In this document: positions 44,425-52,273 of the stretch, in pieces
How positions within the stretch are numbered: position 1 is the stretch's first letter
Layout: every line of letters begins with the position of its first letter
NCBI GenBank assembly: GCA_035301985.1
Contig: DATGTE010000030.1
Span: 57,581-121,580, forward strand
DNA: 64,000 nucleotides
Direction of reading: 5' to 3'
Source of the DNA: DASUXY01 sp035301985
GTDB taxonomy: Bacteria > Bacillota > Bacilli > Bacillales > Amphibacillaceae
The notes under the pieces: model-generated
Seen by the model: the letters and a program-made list of their open reading frames with translations, nothing else
The model's database searches: none
Told to the model about the DNA's origin: nothing
Program-made: the position numbers and the translations under genes

Positions 44425-44781
44425 CTAATCCTCCTTCCATACGACAGTTTGATTTGTTGCATCATGCGATTTTTCATCTGTTGTTATTTTGATTCCAATG
44501 ACCCCAACCATGATTAATCCGATAAGTAAAATTTGCGACATTGAAAATGAAGCGTCGAAAACGAGGATGTCAATTAAGACAATGGCCACTGCTCCCGATC
44601 CAGTAAAAACAGCATAAACGGTACCCGATGGTATAAATTCACTCGCTTTAATGATAAAGTAAAAACTTAACACAATTGCTATAATCGTTCCGATCCATTC
44701 CAATGTTGTAGAGGAGTACCGTAAGCCGATCACCCAAAACACTTCAATAATCGCTGCGAAGAGAACATAGATCCAGCCCAT
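44425..44781 (-). CDS. SMR-family small multidrug exporter, subunit 1
   Basis: 118 residues, four membrane helices plus a ~15-residue hydrophilic tail. M-G-W-I-Y-V-L-F-A-A-I-I-E-V-F-W has the conserved helix-1 glutamate; T-V-Y-A-V-F-T-G-S-G-A matches the SMR third helix. AAGGAG favours ATG 44781 over 44847. First gene of the two-gene unit. No guanidine riboswitch was found in the upstream ~100 bases. Confidence 0.85.
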   Translation of the reverse strand: MGWIYVLFAAIIEVFWVIGLRYSSTTLEWIGTIIAIVLSFYFIIKASEFIPSGTVYAVFTGSGAVAIVLIDILVFDASFSMSQILLIGLIMVGVIGIKITTDEKSHDATNQTVVWKED

Positions 44782-44956
44782 GAATGATAGCTCCTTCCTA
44801 TATGCAAGTGCGCAAGACAAGTTATGTGTCTTTTTCCCTGTATACATGGTTCTATTTTAGCATATTGCAAGGTCTTTTGATGAGAAAGAAGACCATCGGG
44901 TCAATGTAAAGTGTGATGTTTTTCGTTGCAATTAAAAACCTAGCTGAAAACCATCA

Positions 44957-45140
44957 GTATCCACAATATTATCCACATAGAGAAGGTTATATTTAACAAC
45001 ACTTATCTAAGTTATGCCCATCTTCCACAACTCCATCAAAAACTTATACCCAACCCCATGTGGATAAGTGTGGTTATCGTGACGCTACCCAAAGGATATA
45101 TCCACAAACGCATAGAGCCTTGGGTATAACTTGTGGATTT
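44957..45140. other. Cluster of DnaA boxes outside the origin
   Basis: In about 185 bases there are two perfect DnaA boxes, TTATCCACA (44969-44977) and its complement TGTGGATAA (45059-45067). Five more carry a single mismatch: GTATCCACA (44957-44965), TTATGCCCA (45012-45020), TTATACCCA (45044-45052), ATATCCACA (45098-45106) and TGGGTATAA (45121-45129). A weaker TGTGGATTT lies at 45132-45140. The 475-base region 44782-45256 contains no supported gene. No dnaA, dnaN or rpmH is nearby, so this looks like a DnaA-binding cluster that controls replication initiation or transcription rather than oriC. Confidence 0.75.
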
Positions 45141-45256
45141 CAATGCGTTGGAAATATAATCATAAAAATCGTTCATTATATCTACAGCCTGCCAACAAAA
45201 ATGTCAAGTCATTTTCCTCGTAATCCATTGTTCTTTAATTGGATGCTCTTCATCAT

Positions 45257-45814
45257 TTAAATGGCGTTTTCATCTGTATTTATAAGGTTGGTCCGATCAG
45301 CAGATTTATAGGACAAATAGGCCGATTTTGTAATGGCGAATAAATCATAAATCGCTACAGGTTGGTTCATTTTCTTATATATATGTTGATACGTATGATT
45401 TCCTAATTCAACATAGGGAATTTTCAGCGCCGCTTTGTATGAACGGATATTCGTTTGCCTTATTTTCATAAAAATCGTGTCAATTGCGGTCGAACTGAAC
45501 ACCTCTTTAAAAAAGTGTTCCTTAGCTAATCGATTATATCCTTTTCGAAAGTAAGGACGTCCGATCCATGTGGCGAGAAAACCATAGTTTTCCGCAAGAT
45601 CGTATAACGTAATGACACCGATGGGTTGGCTATATTGATCTGTGATCGTGCGAGATATGGTGTAACCGTTCTCTTCAGCCTCCATCGTTTGTTTTGTTAG
45701 AAAATAAAATTCATCAAGTGTTGTAGCTTTTTCTCTTACGTACGGAAACACATCTGGATGTGATAGCAGTTCGAATAGTACGGGCACATCCTGTAAATCG
45801 CGTTTTTTAAGCAT
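45257..45814 (-). CDS. GNAT-family N-acetyltransferase (RimJ/RimL-like)
   Basis: 185 residues. The N-terminal L-x-x-R-D-L-Q-D-V-P-V-L-F-E-L-L, the central Q-P-I-G-V-I-T-L-Y-D-L strand, and R-P-Y-F-R-K-G-Y-N (~88; acetyl-CoA loop region) followed by N-I-R-S-Y-K-A-A-L-K-I (~125) fit the RimJ/RimL type that acetylates protein N-termini or small amines. Target unknown. The C-terminal ~30 residues (S-A-Y-L-S-Y-K-S) are extra. Its SD GGAGG is placed inside a predicted hairpin and preceded by a ~150-base structured leader, suggesting translational control. A DnaA-box cluster lies downstream. Confidence 0.8.
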   Translation of the reverse strand: MLKKRDLQDVPVLFELLSHPDVFPYVREKATTLDEFYFLTKQTMEAEENGYTISRTITDQYSQPIGVITLYDLAENYGFLATWIGRPYFRKGYNRLAKEHFFKEVFSSTAIDTIFMKIRQTNIRSYKAALKIPYVELGNHTYQHIYKKMNQPVAIYDLFAITKSAYLSYKSADRTNLINTDENAI

Positions 45815-45818
45815 AAAA

Positions 45819-45983
45819 ATACCCTCCTTACATTGTGTAGGCGGGTATCGTTCGTCAATAATCAGGCAAGGTGGTGTCCGAATACCCGCGAATTTTTATT
45901 TAAGATGCAACAAAAATTCGGGGTGGGAATCGAACCCACTAGAACCAGTCGTGCTGGTGGCGCACCATTTGCCTTCCCTAGTG
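45819..45983 (-). ncRNA. Candidate structured leader RNA (riboswitch-like) upstream of the GNAT gene
   Basis: Read on the minus strand, this segment has many long pairings. (1) GGCAA..GGTG (45973-45963) pairs with CACC-TTGCC (45873-45865). (2) ACCAG/CTGGT hairpin (45958-45944). (3) A tRNA T-arm look-alike, GTGGG-TTCGATT-CCCAC (45939-45923). (4) CGAATTTTT/AAAAATTCG (45920-45889). (5) GCGGGTAT (45889-45882) can pair with ATACCCGC (45848-45841). (6) That same ATACCC strand can instead pair with GGGTAT (45824-45819), which overlaps the SD GGAGG of the GNAT gene. Pairings 5 and 6 are mutually exclusive, as in a translational ON/OFF switch. The class was not recognised. Structure by eye only. Confidence 0.55.
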
Positions 45984-46199
45984 ATTAAGCACACATCATC
46001 AAAATTTTCACATGCAATTGTCCACACTTTATACAAAAGTAAACGATTTTTATTGAGCGTGCCTTTTTGTATGCTTATTTTACTATGTTTTGTTGGAAAA
46101 GGGAATCCTTTTTTTAAAAAAATTGTGGCTTATTTATAACAGAATCATCGATCTTTATGTTGAATCGAGAACGAAGCCGACTGTTCCTTATAATAGTAA
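45984..46199. other. Intergenic DNA between leader RNA and yfhF
   Basis: About 215 bases with no gene. It should contain the minus-strand promoter of the leader RNA/GNAT unit, but no convincing -35/-10 pair was identified. Confidence 0.3.
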
Positions 46200-47084
46200 T
46201 CAAAAGAGGCTTTTTAAGGCATCTTCTAAATATGGATAAGAAAACGCAAACTGGGAATCCGTCATCTTTTTTGGTAAAACATATTGTCCTTTTAACACCA
46301 ATTGACTCATTTCTCCTGTAAGTAAATAAACGAGAGGAGACGGGGCTGTCAACCATGCCGGACGTTGCAATACGTTCGCTAATAGGTTGGTAAAATCCTT
46401 ATTTCGTTTAGGATGAGGAGCGACGACATTGATCGGACCTTTCATATTTTGATTAAAGATGCAATACAAAATAATGTTTACAACATCATCAATATGCACC
46501 CATGACATCCATTGTTCCCCTGTACCAACTTTTCCACCAAGAAAACATTTTACAGGTAAGCTCATCAGTGGTAATGCCCCTTTTTTTCCAAGGACGATTC
46601 CGAATCGTGCATATACCGTGCGAATTCCTAAGGATTCAACTGCGCTCGCCGCCTTTTCCCATTGGACGGCTACACGAGCTAAATAATCGTCTCCCGGTGT
46701 CTCTGTATTTTCAGTAAAGATGGTATCTTCAGACATACCATAGAACCCTATGGCAGATCCACTGATGAACACATCAGGTCGTCGGTCCAATCGTTTGATG
46801 ATTTGTAAAACATCTCTCGTTGTCTTCATGCGGCTATTTAAAATTTCCTTCTTTTTATGTCTTGTCCAGTAACCAAACAACGATTCACCAGCCAAGTTGA
46901 TTACGCCATGAATCGGTGGAAGTTTCTCTTGTGAAATATCATAACTGATGTACGATGCTCGTTCCGTATCAACGTAATTTTCAGGAAATCGTGTTAAAAT
47001 ATACGTGTGAATATTTTCGTGATGTAATGCTTCTACGACATGTTGTCCAATGAAACCCGTGCCACCTGTCAACAAAATATTCAT
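46200..47084 (-). CDS. yfhF: TIGR01777-family NAD-dependent epimerase-like protein (YfhF)
   Basis: 294 residues, extended short-chain dehydrogenase fold. N-terminal N-I-L-L-T-G-G-T-G-F-I-G nucleotide-binding motif; N-L-A-G-E (~78), S-G-S-A-I-G-F-Y-G (~118, family-specific in place of YxxxK), W-E-K-A-A (~150) and W-M-S-W-V-H-I-D-D (~205). The C-terminal DUF1731-like part has L-V-L-K-G-Q-Y-V-L-P-K-K. Function unknown. AAGGAGG sets ATG 47084. Divergent from recX, as yfhF/recX synteny in B. subtilis predicts. Confidence 0.88.
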   Translation of the reverse strand: MNILLTGGTGFIGQHVVEALHHENIHTYILTRFPENYVDTERASYISYDISQEKLPPIHGVINLAGESLFGYWTRHKKKEILNSRMKTTRDVLQIIKRLDRRPDVFISGSAIGFYGMSEDTIFTENTETPGDDYLARVAVQWEKAASAVESLGIRTVYARFGIVLGKKGALPLMSLPVKCFLGGKVGTGEQWMSWVHIDDVVNIILYCIFNQNMKGPINVVAPHPKRNKDFTNLLANVLQRPAWLTAPSPLVYLLTGEMSQLVLKGQYVLPKKMTDSQFAFSYPYLEDALKSLF

Positions 47085-47211
47085 GTAAATTTCCTCCTTA
47101 TCATTCATGAAAAATGTAAACACATGTATTGATGAATCAATGAAAATGCAACTAGTCCGTCAATTGTAACAAGGATTTCCATGGTATGATAGCCAAAGAG
47201 GTGATGAAACG

Positions 47212-48027
47212 ATGAAAATCACGCGCATTACAACACAGAAAAATAATAACAACCGATATAATATTTATATCGATGCTGGAGCTGGTGAAGCTTATGGTTT
47301 TAGTGTTGATGAGGCTGTCCTCGTTGAATATAGATTACGTAAAGGTTTAGTGATTGATGATGCAATGGTATCTGAATTTATCGCCAAAGATACATTTCAT
47401 CAATCATATGCGCTTGCTATTCGCTATTTAGGTTATCGCATGCGGTCAAAAAAAGAAGTATATGATTATTTACACAAAAAAGAAGTAGAAGATGAGCACA
47501 TATCAGCTGTAATCGATCGGCTCGTAGCGAATCATTTGCTCGATGATGAACAGTTTGCCAAGGCCTTTGTCCAAACAAGAATCAACACTTCAAGTAAAGG
47601 TCCTTTGCTAATCGAACAGGAACTTCTTCATAAAGGGATATCACGCGATTTATGTGCACGTGCACTGCAAATGTATGATGATTCACTGCAATATGAGCGA
47701 GCTTTAAAATGGACGCAAAAAAAATCAAATACTCGCAAGAAAGAATCGTACCGTAAGCGAAAGCAACGGTTACAAGCTTCATTGACTCGAAAAGGGTTTA
47801 CACAACATGTGATCAAAGAAGTAATCGAAGCTACTTTACCAGCGAAGGACGATGAAACCGAACGAGAAGCTCTCGTCTTTCAAGGTGAGAAGCTACGGCG
47901 AAAATATGAGCGGAAATTTTCGGATCAAGCTTTGACGAATAAATTGAAAGAAGGTTTGTATCGCAGAGGATTCTCAATCGAAGAAATCGACCAATATATT
48001 GATGATTCCATAGAGAAGGACTTGTGA
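47212..48027 (+). CDS. recX: Recombination regulator RecX
   Basis: 271 residues, mostly helical and highly charged, with the repeated three-helix units of RecX: A-L-A-I-R-Y-L-G-Y-R-M-R-S-K-K-E-V-Y-D-Y-L (~65-85), D-R-L-V-A-N-H-L-L-D-D-E-Q-F-A (~100), and G-L-Y-R-R-G-F-S-I-E-E-I (~245). RecX modulates RecA filaments. GAGGTGAT precedes ATG 47212. Position between yfhF and yfhH agrees with B. subtilis. An inverted repeat AAGGACTTGT/ACAAGTCCTT (48016-48043) at the stop may end transcription, but it lacks a T run. Confidence 0.9.
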   Translation: MKITRITTQKNNNNRYNIYIDAGAGEAYGFSVDEAVLVEYRLRKGLVIDDAMVSEFIAKDTFHQSYALAIRYLGYRMRSKKEVYDYLHKKEVEDEHISAVIDRLVANHLLDDEQFAKAFVQTRINTSSKGPLLIEQELLHKGISRDLCARALQMYDDSLQYERALKWTQKKSNTRKKESYRKRKQRLQASLTRKGFTQHVIKEVIEATLPAKDDETEREALVFQGEKLRRKYERKFSDQALTNKLKEGLYRRGFSIEEIDQYIDDSIEKDL

Positions 48028-48042
48028 AAGACAACAAGTCCT

Positions 48043-48723
48043 TTAAGGAAATTTCCTTTGCATGGAAGGTTGAATGATGATTTCCTTTCGACCATCATCT
48101 TCCCGGTAAATTTGCTGGGCAACAGCATGTGGACTCTGTAAGTGTGACGTGTCTTTTACGTGAGATGAATTTCTCCAAAAAGGCGTGTCCATTCCACCCA
48201 TATAAACGGCTGTAATCGAAAAGTCAGCATCTTTCCATTCCTCTTGTAAGCTTTCTGTGAACCCTCTAACGGCATATTTGCTCGCACAATAAATGGATTC
48301 ATTTACTTTTCCACGTAATCCTGCGGTGGAAATAATCGTTAACATTCGACCATTATTTTTTTGAATGAGTGGTAAGGCGGCTTGGATGGTGAATATTGTT
48401 CCTTTCACATTTGTTTGTAGAACGACGTCGATATCGCTATGACTGTATGCTTCCAAAGGTCCGAAAACACCAACACCCGCACTATTAATAAATACATCCA
48501 ATGTGTCGATTTGCTGAAAAGCTATTTTAACAGATGAGTATTCCTTTACATCGCAAATGATCACTTCGGCTTCTCCGTTATTTTGGATGATTTCATGCCT
48601 GACAAGATGTAATTTCTTTCCCGATCTTCCTAGTAAAAAAACTTTGTAACCATGCTTCGAATATGTAAGTGCTAATGAGCGGCCCAAGCCACTTCCGGCA
48701 CCAGTAATTGCAACTGTCGGCAT
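48043..48723 (-). CDS. Short-chain dehydrogenase/reductase
   Basis: 226 residues, classical SDR: T-G-A-G-S-G-L-G-R-S-L (~8), the N-S-A-G-V-G (~80) segment, catalytic serine in I-S-T-A-G (~132) and Y-C-A-S-K (~145). A V-Y-M-G-G-M-D-T-P-F loop replaces the usual V-x-P-G-x-V-x-T. AAAAGGAG precedes ATG 48723. Substrate unknown. The gene is inserted between recX and yfhH relative to B. subtilis. Confidence 0.85.
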   Translation of the reverse strand: MPTVAITGAGSGLGRSLALTYSKHGYKVFLLGRSGKKLHLVRHEIIQNNGEAEVIICDVKEYSSVKIAFQQIDTLDVFINSAGVGVFGPLEAYSHSDIDVVLQTNVKGTIFTIQAALPLIQKNNGRMLTIISTAGLRGKVNESIYCASKYAVRGFTESLQEEWKDADFSITAVYMGGMDTPFWRNSSHVKDTSHLQSPHAVAQQIYREDDGRKEIIIQPSMQRKFP

Positions 48724-49062
48724 TTGTAGACTCCTTTTGTTTGAATCATTAAGACTCATTTGTTACGTTGATGTTGTTTATATGAATGATCCGTAGACTG
48801 TAAATGATGTACGGTCCATTGGTTTGCATGGGCGGATCATGTAGGTAAGTTGTGTTTATTATACACAATATTTTCGTAAATGACAGTTTTATGGACGATA
48901 TTGTTAAGGAAATTGGAGAATCTTTTGAACGGTTTTGACTCAACGCTTTGTATATCATCCTCCTTTAAGTCATCTTTAACAGTATTGATAAAACGAAACA
49001 GTAGTTTAAGCGATGAAAAGTTTGTCAAATGGTGTAAAATAGGAATGAAAGGAGCGAACGAA
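48724..49062. other. Divergent intergenic region between SDR gene and yfhH
   Basis: AT-rich, about 340 bases. Contains a small inverted repeat TTGTGT/ACACAA near 48849-48867 that could be an operator; otherwise nothing recognised. An upstream in-frame extension of yfhH to 48880 has no SD. Confidence 0.35.
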
Positions 49063-49398
49063 ATGAGAGTTCGATACAGCGATTATTCCGTAGAGCAGTT
49101 ACGTTCTGAAATAGGAAAGCTGAAAGAAAAAGCCCAAAAGGCTGAACAACTTGGCCATGTAAGTGAAGTTGCGATCAATGAACGAAAAATGCAAGTGGCT
49201 ATGGCTTATTTGCTTAATCCGGAAGATTTCAAGCCCGGTGAAATTTATGAAATAAGAACAGATCCAGGTCATCGATTTAAAGTTAATTATTTAGATGGTG
49301 TGTTTGCATGGGGACAACGAATTAATTTATTAGATGAAGTATATGAAAAAGAAGAAGCACTTCCCATTTCATTGCTCGACGAGATAGAACAAAAATAA
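49063..49398 (+). CDS. yfhH: YfhH family protein
   Basis: 111 residues, small and soluble. M-R-V-R-Y-S-D-Y-S-V-E-Q-L-R-x-E-I-G-K-L-K-E-K-A at the N-terminus, N-E-R-K-M-Q-V-A-M-A-Y-L-L-N-P-E-D-F (~45-62), then a small beta domain ending in F-A-W-G-Q-R-I-N (~88). Matches the uncharacterised YfhH family. AAAGGAG (49048-49054) sets ATG 49063. Function unknown. Confidence 0.85.
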   Translation: MRVRYSDYSVEQLRSEIGKLKEKAQKAEQLGHVSEVAINERKMQVAMAYLLNPEDFKPGEIYEIRTDPGHRFKVNYLDGVFAWGQRINLLDEVYEKEEALPISLLDEIEQK

Positions 49399-49401
49399 AT
49401 A

Positions 49402-49424
49402 CAGCAGGAATAAATATCCTGCTG
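49402..49424. terminator. Terminator between yfhH and yfhP
   Basis: CAGCAGGA (49402-49409) pairs with TCCTGCTG (49417-49424). The minus strand continues TATTTATTTTTG, so it suits yfhP best and may serve both convergent genes. Confidence 0.7.
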
Positions 49425-49430
49425 CTTTCA

Positions 49431-50417
49431 TTAAATAAGATTTTCGCCTACATATAATTTACGTTGTAACTTATGTTCTGAGAAAATCCACCCAGTGTAC
49501 GAGCTAATAATTTGGTAATCGTGATCCATTTGGACAACTGCAACAAATGGATAATGTCCCTTCGAACGGTAGCGGAGGTCGATGAATCGAACCTCTGTAT
49601 ATTGTTCATAGGTGTTGATTTCCCAACGATACATAGGTGAAAAAGATAAAAATGCCGAAATGTTTTTATCTTTTTTTGCGATGTTCATGATTTTGGAATC
49701 GGGTAGTGGAACCCGTTTAAATTCATCAATGATTGAAATATGTCCATTATCAACCGTACCTACATAGAAGTTGTCCGGTGTTGTAATCGCTACTCGCCAA
49801 TGATTTTGCTTGAGGGTTGGGGACGTTGCTATACGCTCTGTATCCGGTAAAAAGTCGTAAATTTTTTTAACGATTTCCCTTTTATCCATAAACCGTTTCA
49901 TACTGTATAACGCAATGACGACATAGAGGATGACCCACGTATAACCCGGATGAGCTCCAAGGGCCCAAGCTACAATCCCAGCGATGTGCAGAGAAAAGAT
50001 ATAAGGGTCAAACGTGTTGATGAAACCATAGGCAACCCATTTGTTTGTGAATGGTCGAAAAGCCTGTGTACCATAAGCATTAAACAAATCGACGAGAACA
50101 TGAATGATTACGGCTAAAAATGTCCATAACCATAAATGGAAATAACTTACTTCTGGAACGAAAGCATATATGATACTAGAGATAAGAACGCCCCACAGAA
50201 CCACAGCAGGCAAGGAATGAGTGATGCCTCGGTGGTGTCTTAAGTATGTGGCGTTATCTTTTAGTTTTAAAACCGTATCAAAATCTGGTGCTTGTGAGCC
50301 AATCATTGTCCCAGCTAACACCGCATTAAATAAAACAGGGTCATTACCGACAGCAGGGTCTAGAGTTGCTAACCCTCCAAGTGCAACGCCCATGACGAGA
50401 TGAGTACCAGTATCCAT
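49431..50417 (-). CDS. yfhP: Membrane-bound metal-dependent hydrolase (YfhP, YdjM family)
   Basis: 328 residues. The N-terminal half has several membrane helices with conserved histidines and aspartates: T-H-L-V-M-G, S-Q-A-P-D-F-D, R-H-H-R-G-I-T-H-S (~60), H-V-L-V-D-L-F-N-A-Y-G-T (~105). The C-terminal ~130 residues are soluble and beta-rich. B. subtilis YfhP, next to mutY, is the counterpart; the biochemical role is unclear. GGAGG precedes ATG 50417. Confidence 0.87.
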   Translation of the reverse strand: MDTGTHLVMGVALGGLATLDPAVGNDPVLFNAVLAGTMIGSQAPDFDTVLKLKDNATYLRHHRGITHSLPAVVLWGVLISSIIYAFVPEVSYFHLWLWTFLAVIIHVLVDLFNAYGTQAFRPFTNKWVAYGFINTFDPYIFSLHIAGIVAWALGAHPGYTWVILYVVIALYSMKRFMDKREIVKKIYDFLPDTERIATSPTLKQNHWRVAITTPDNFYVGTVDNGHISIIDEFKRVPLPDSKIMNIAKKDKNISAFLSFSPMYRWEINTYEQYTEVRFIDLRYRSKGHYPFVAVVQMDHDYQIISSYTGWIFSEHKLQRKLYVGENLI

Positions 50418-50646
50418 AGAGTATCCTCCTTACGTATCTTAATCATTGTTACGTTTAATGCGTTGCACATAAAACGCTTCAAAAAAAGATAATTTTTTAC
50501 GTATCCTAAATATTTACGAATAGTTTGGTTGAAACAATCATGAAATATACAAACTGAGATGCAAGAACGCTGTAGTCCGTGGTTATTTTCGAATCAATAC
50601 GATACGGTTAATACGTATGTAATTGTATCATAAAAGGTGAGATGAT

Positions 50647-51726
50647 ATGACGCAAGATGTTTTAAAGAACTTCAATATTTTACATTTTCAAAATGATTTA
50701 TTAGATTGGTATGAACGAAATAAACGCGATCTTCCGTGGAGAAAAGACAAAGATCCCTATAAAGTTTGGGTATCAGAAATTATGCTGCAACAAACGAGAG
50801 TAGATACAGTAATTCCATACTTCAATCATTTTATGGAAAAGTTTCCGACTGTTTATGATTTAGCGAATGCTGATGAACAAGATGTATTAATCGCTTGGGA
50901 AGGGTTAGGGTATTACTCACGCGCTCGCAATTTACATCACGCTGTACGTGAAGTTGTTTCCGAATATCACGGTGAGGTTCCTGATACACCTGAAGCTCTT
51001 GGAAAATTAAAAGGGATTGGTCCTTATACGCGTGGTGCGATATTATCGATTGCTTTTGATCAGCCAGAGCCTGCTGTTGATGGGAATGTCATGCGTGTAC
51101 TATCAAGGGTGTTGAAAATTGACGACGATATTCGTCAAAATCGTGTAAGAAAGTACTTTGAGTCCATTGTGAGAGAAATGATTTCTGAAGATGACCCTTC
51201 CTCTTTTAATCAAGCTATTATGGAGTTAGGCGCACTTGTTTGCACACCGAAATCGCCACAATGTATGCTCTGTCCAGTCAATGACTACTGCAGAGCCTTT
51301 GCAGAAGGACTTGAAGAAGAACTTCCAATCAAATCAAAGGCGAAAAAACAGCGACGGATTCCTTATGTATCTTTATTAATTATCAATGATGAGGGAAAAG
51401 TAATGATTGAACAACGACCAGCGGATGGATTGTTGGCAAATATGTGGCAGTTCCCAATGGTTCCCATTGCTGAAATTGGTTTGGAACATATCAAGAGTTA
51501 CATCCATGGTGAATATGGGATTCACATTCATTTAAAACAACATCGTGGAAAAATAAAACATGTTTTTTCACACATTATTTGGGAAATCGCTGTATACGAT
51601 GCGGAAACCGCTGCAATCGAAACAGAAGATGAACACGTTCGATTTGTGCGAACACAGGATCTGGAAAACTATCCATTTCCCGTTCCCCATCAAAAGATGA
51701 TGAACTATTTGCCGTCGCGTAGGTAA
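50647..51726 (+). CDS. mutY: A/G-specific adenine glycosylase MutY
   Basis: 359 residues. Removes adenine paired with 8-oxoguanine. HhH-GPD domain: catalytic glutamate in S-E-I-M-L-Q-Q-T-R-V (~40), G-I-G-P-Y-T-R-G-A-I helix-hairpin-helix (~118), catalytic aspartate in A-V-D-G-N-V-M-R-V (~140). The 4Fe-4S cluster is C-x6-C-x2-C-x5-C (~198-214). A Nudix-like C-terminal domain (~235-350) recognises the oxidised guanine. AAGGTGAGATGAT precedes ATG 50647. Divergent from yfhP, as in B. subtilis. Confidence 0.93.
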   Translation: MTQDVLKNFNILHFQNDLLDWYERNKRDLPWRKDKDPYKVWVSEIMLQQTRVDTVIPYFNHFMEKFPTVYDLANADEQDVLIAWEGLGYYSRARNLHHAVREVVSEYHGEVPDTPEALGKLKGIGPYTRGAILSIAFDQPEPAVDGNVMRVLSRVLKIDDDIRQNRVRKYFESIVREMISEDDPSSFNQAIMELGALVCTPKSPQCMLCPVNDYCRAFAEGLEEELPIKSKAKKQRRIPYVSLLIINDEGKVMIEQRPADGLLANMWQFPMVPIAEIGLEHIKSYIHGEYGIHIHLKQHRGKIKHVFSHIIWEIAVYDAETAAIETEDEHVRFVRTQDLENYPFPVPHQKMMNYLPSRR

Positions 51727-51891
51727 TGATATGGATCCAAGAAAAAAAGTATGTAGAAAAATTACTTAGATTCCGATGGTTTCCAAATCTTTCCGTATGT
51801 TTTAACTTTTCTGTGTCAAATCACTCTCTTTTTATAAATGATGGATAACATTTTTTAAATTGGAGAAGTTAAAATTGCGGAGGTGATAAGG

Positions 51892-52062
51892 ATGGCTAAC
51901 AAACCAAAACAAACTCAAGCTGGTACGAACGTACAAAAAGTAAGAAAGCAGAATCAGCAAGCAGCCCAAGGACAAGGACAGTTTGGTACTGAGTTTGCAT
52001 CTGAAACAGACGCACAACAAGTTAAAAAGAAAAACCAACAATCTCAACAAAATAAACAATAA
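51892..52062 (+). CDS. sspE: Gamma-type small acid-soluble spore protein (SspE-like)
   Basis: 56 residues: M-A-N-K-P-K-Q-T-Q-A-G-T-N, then a Q/N/K-rich body with one copy of F-G-T-E-F-A-S-E-T, the germination-protease cleavage motif of gamma-type SASP. B. subtilis SspE is about 84 residues with two repeats, so this is a short one-repeat form. GGAGGTGAT lies just upstream. It is a spore-core amino-acid store, expected to be sigma-G dependent, although no clear sigma-G promoter was seen. A 19-base terminator follows. Position after mutY matches B. subtilis. Confidence 0.88.
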   Translation: MANKPKQTQAGTNVQKVRKQNQQAAQGQGQFGTEFASETDAQQVKKKNQQSQQNKQ

Positions 52063-52083
52063 CGTTTGTCCGACCCCGTGAAT

Positions 52084-52131
52084 AACCAAAAGCAAAGCTC
52101 CCTTCCCCCAGGGGAGCTTTGCTTTTGGTTT
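52084..52131. terminator. Very strong terminator after sspE
   Basis: A perfect 19-base inverted repeat (52084-52102 with 52112-52130) around a nine-base loop, with T-rich 3' arm. Confidence 0.9.
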
Positions 52132-52273
52132 ACGCATATCAATTCGGCATAAAACTTTAAATTTACATGTGTTAACTTTATAATGTATGGGGATTGGTAA
52201 TCAGCATAGACATTTTATGAGTGATTGTGATCAATAAGATGCAATTTAATGATATGTGGAAAGGATCGATGGA

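Noticed and set aside
44782..44900. Guanidine (ykkC) riboswitch before the SMR pair
   Set aside because: The conserved guanidine-I elements could not be found on the minus strand upstream of the first SMR gene.
44957..45140. Chromosomal origin oriC
   Set aside because: DnaA boxes are clustered, but dnaA, dnaN, rpmH and recF are absent and the neighbours are transporters and an acetyltransferase; a non-origin cluster fits better.
45060..45260. Plus-strand 66-codon ORF in the DnaA-box region
   Set aside because: No SD, no similarity, and it overlaps regularly spaced DnaA boxes that explain the sequence.
45923..45973. Complete tRNA gene on the minus strand
   Set aside because: Only a T-arm is convincing; the presumed anticodon arm has a five-base loop, there is no D-arm of normal size, and no 5' acceptor strand pairs with the 3' flank.
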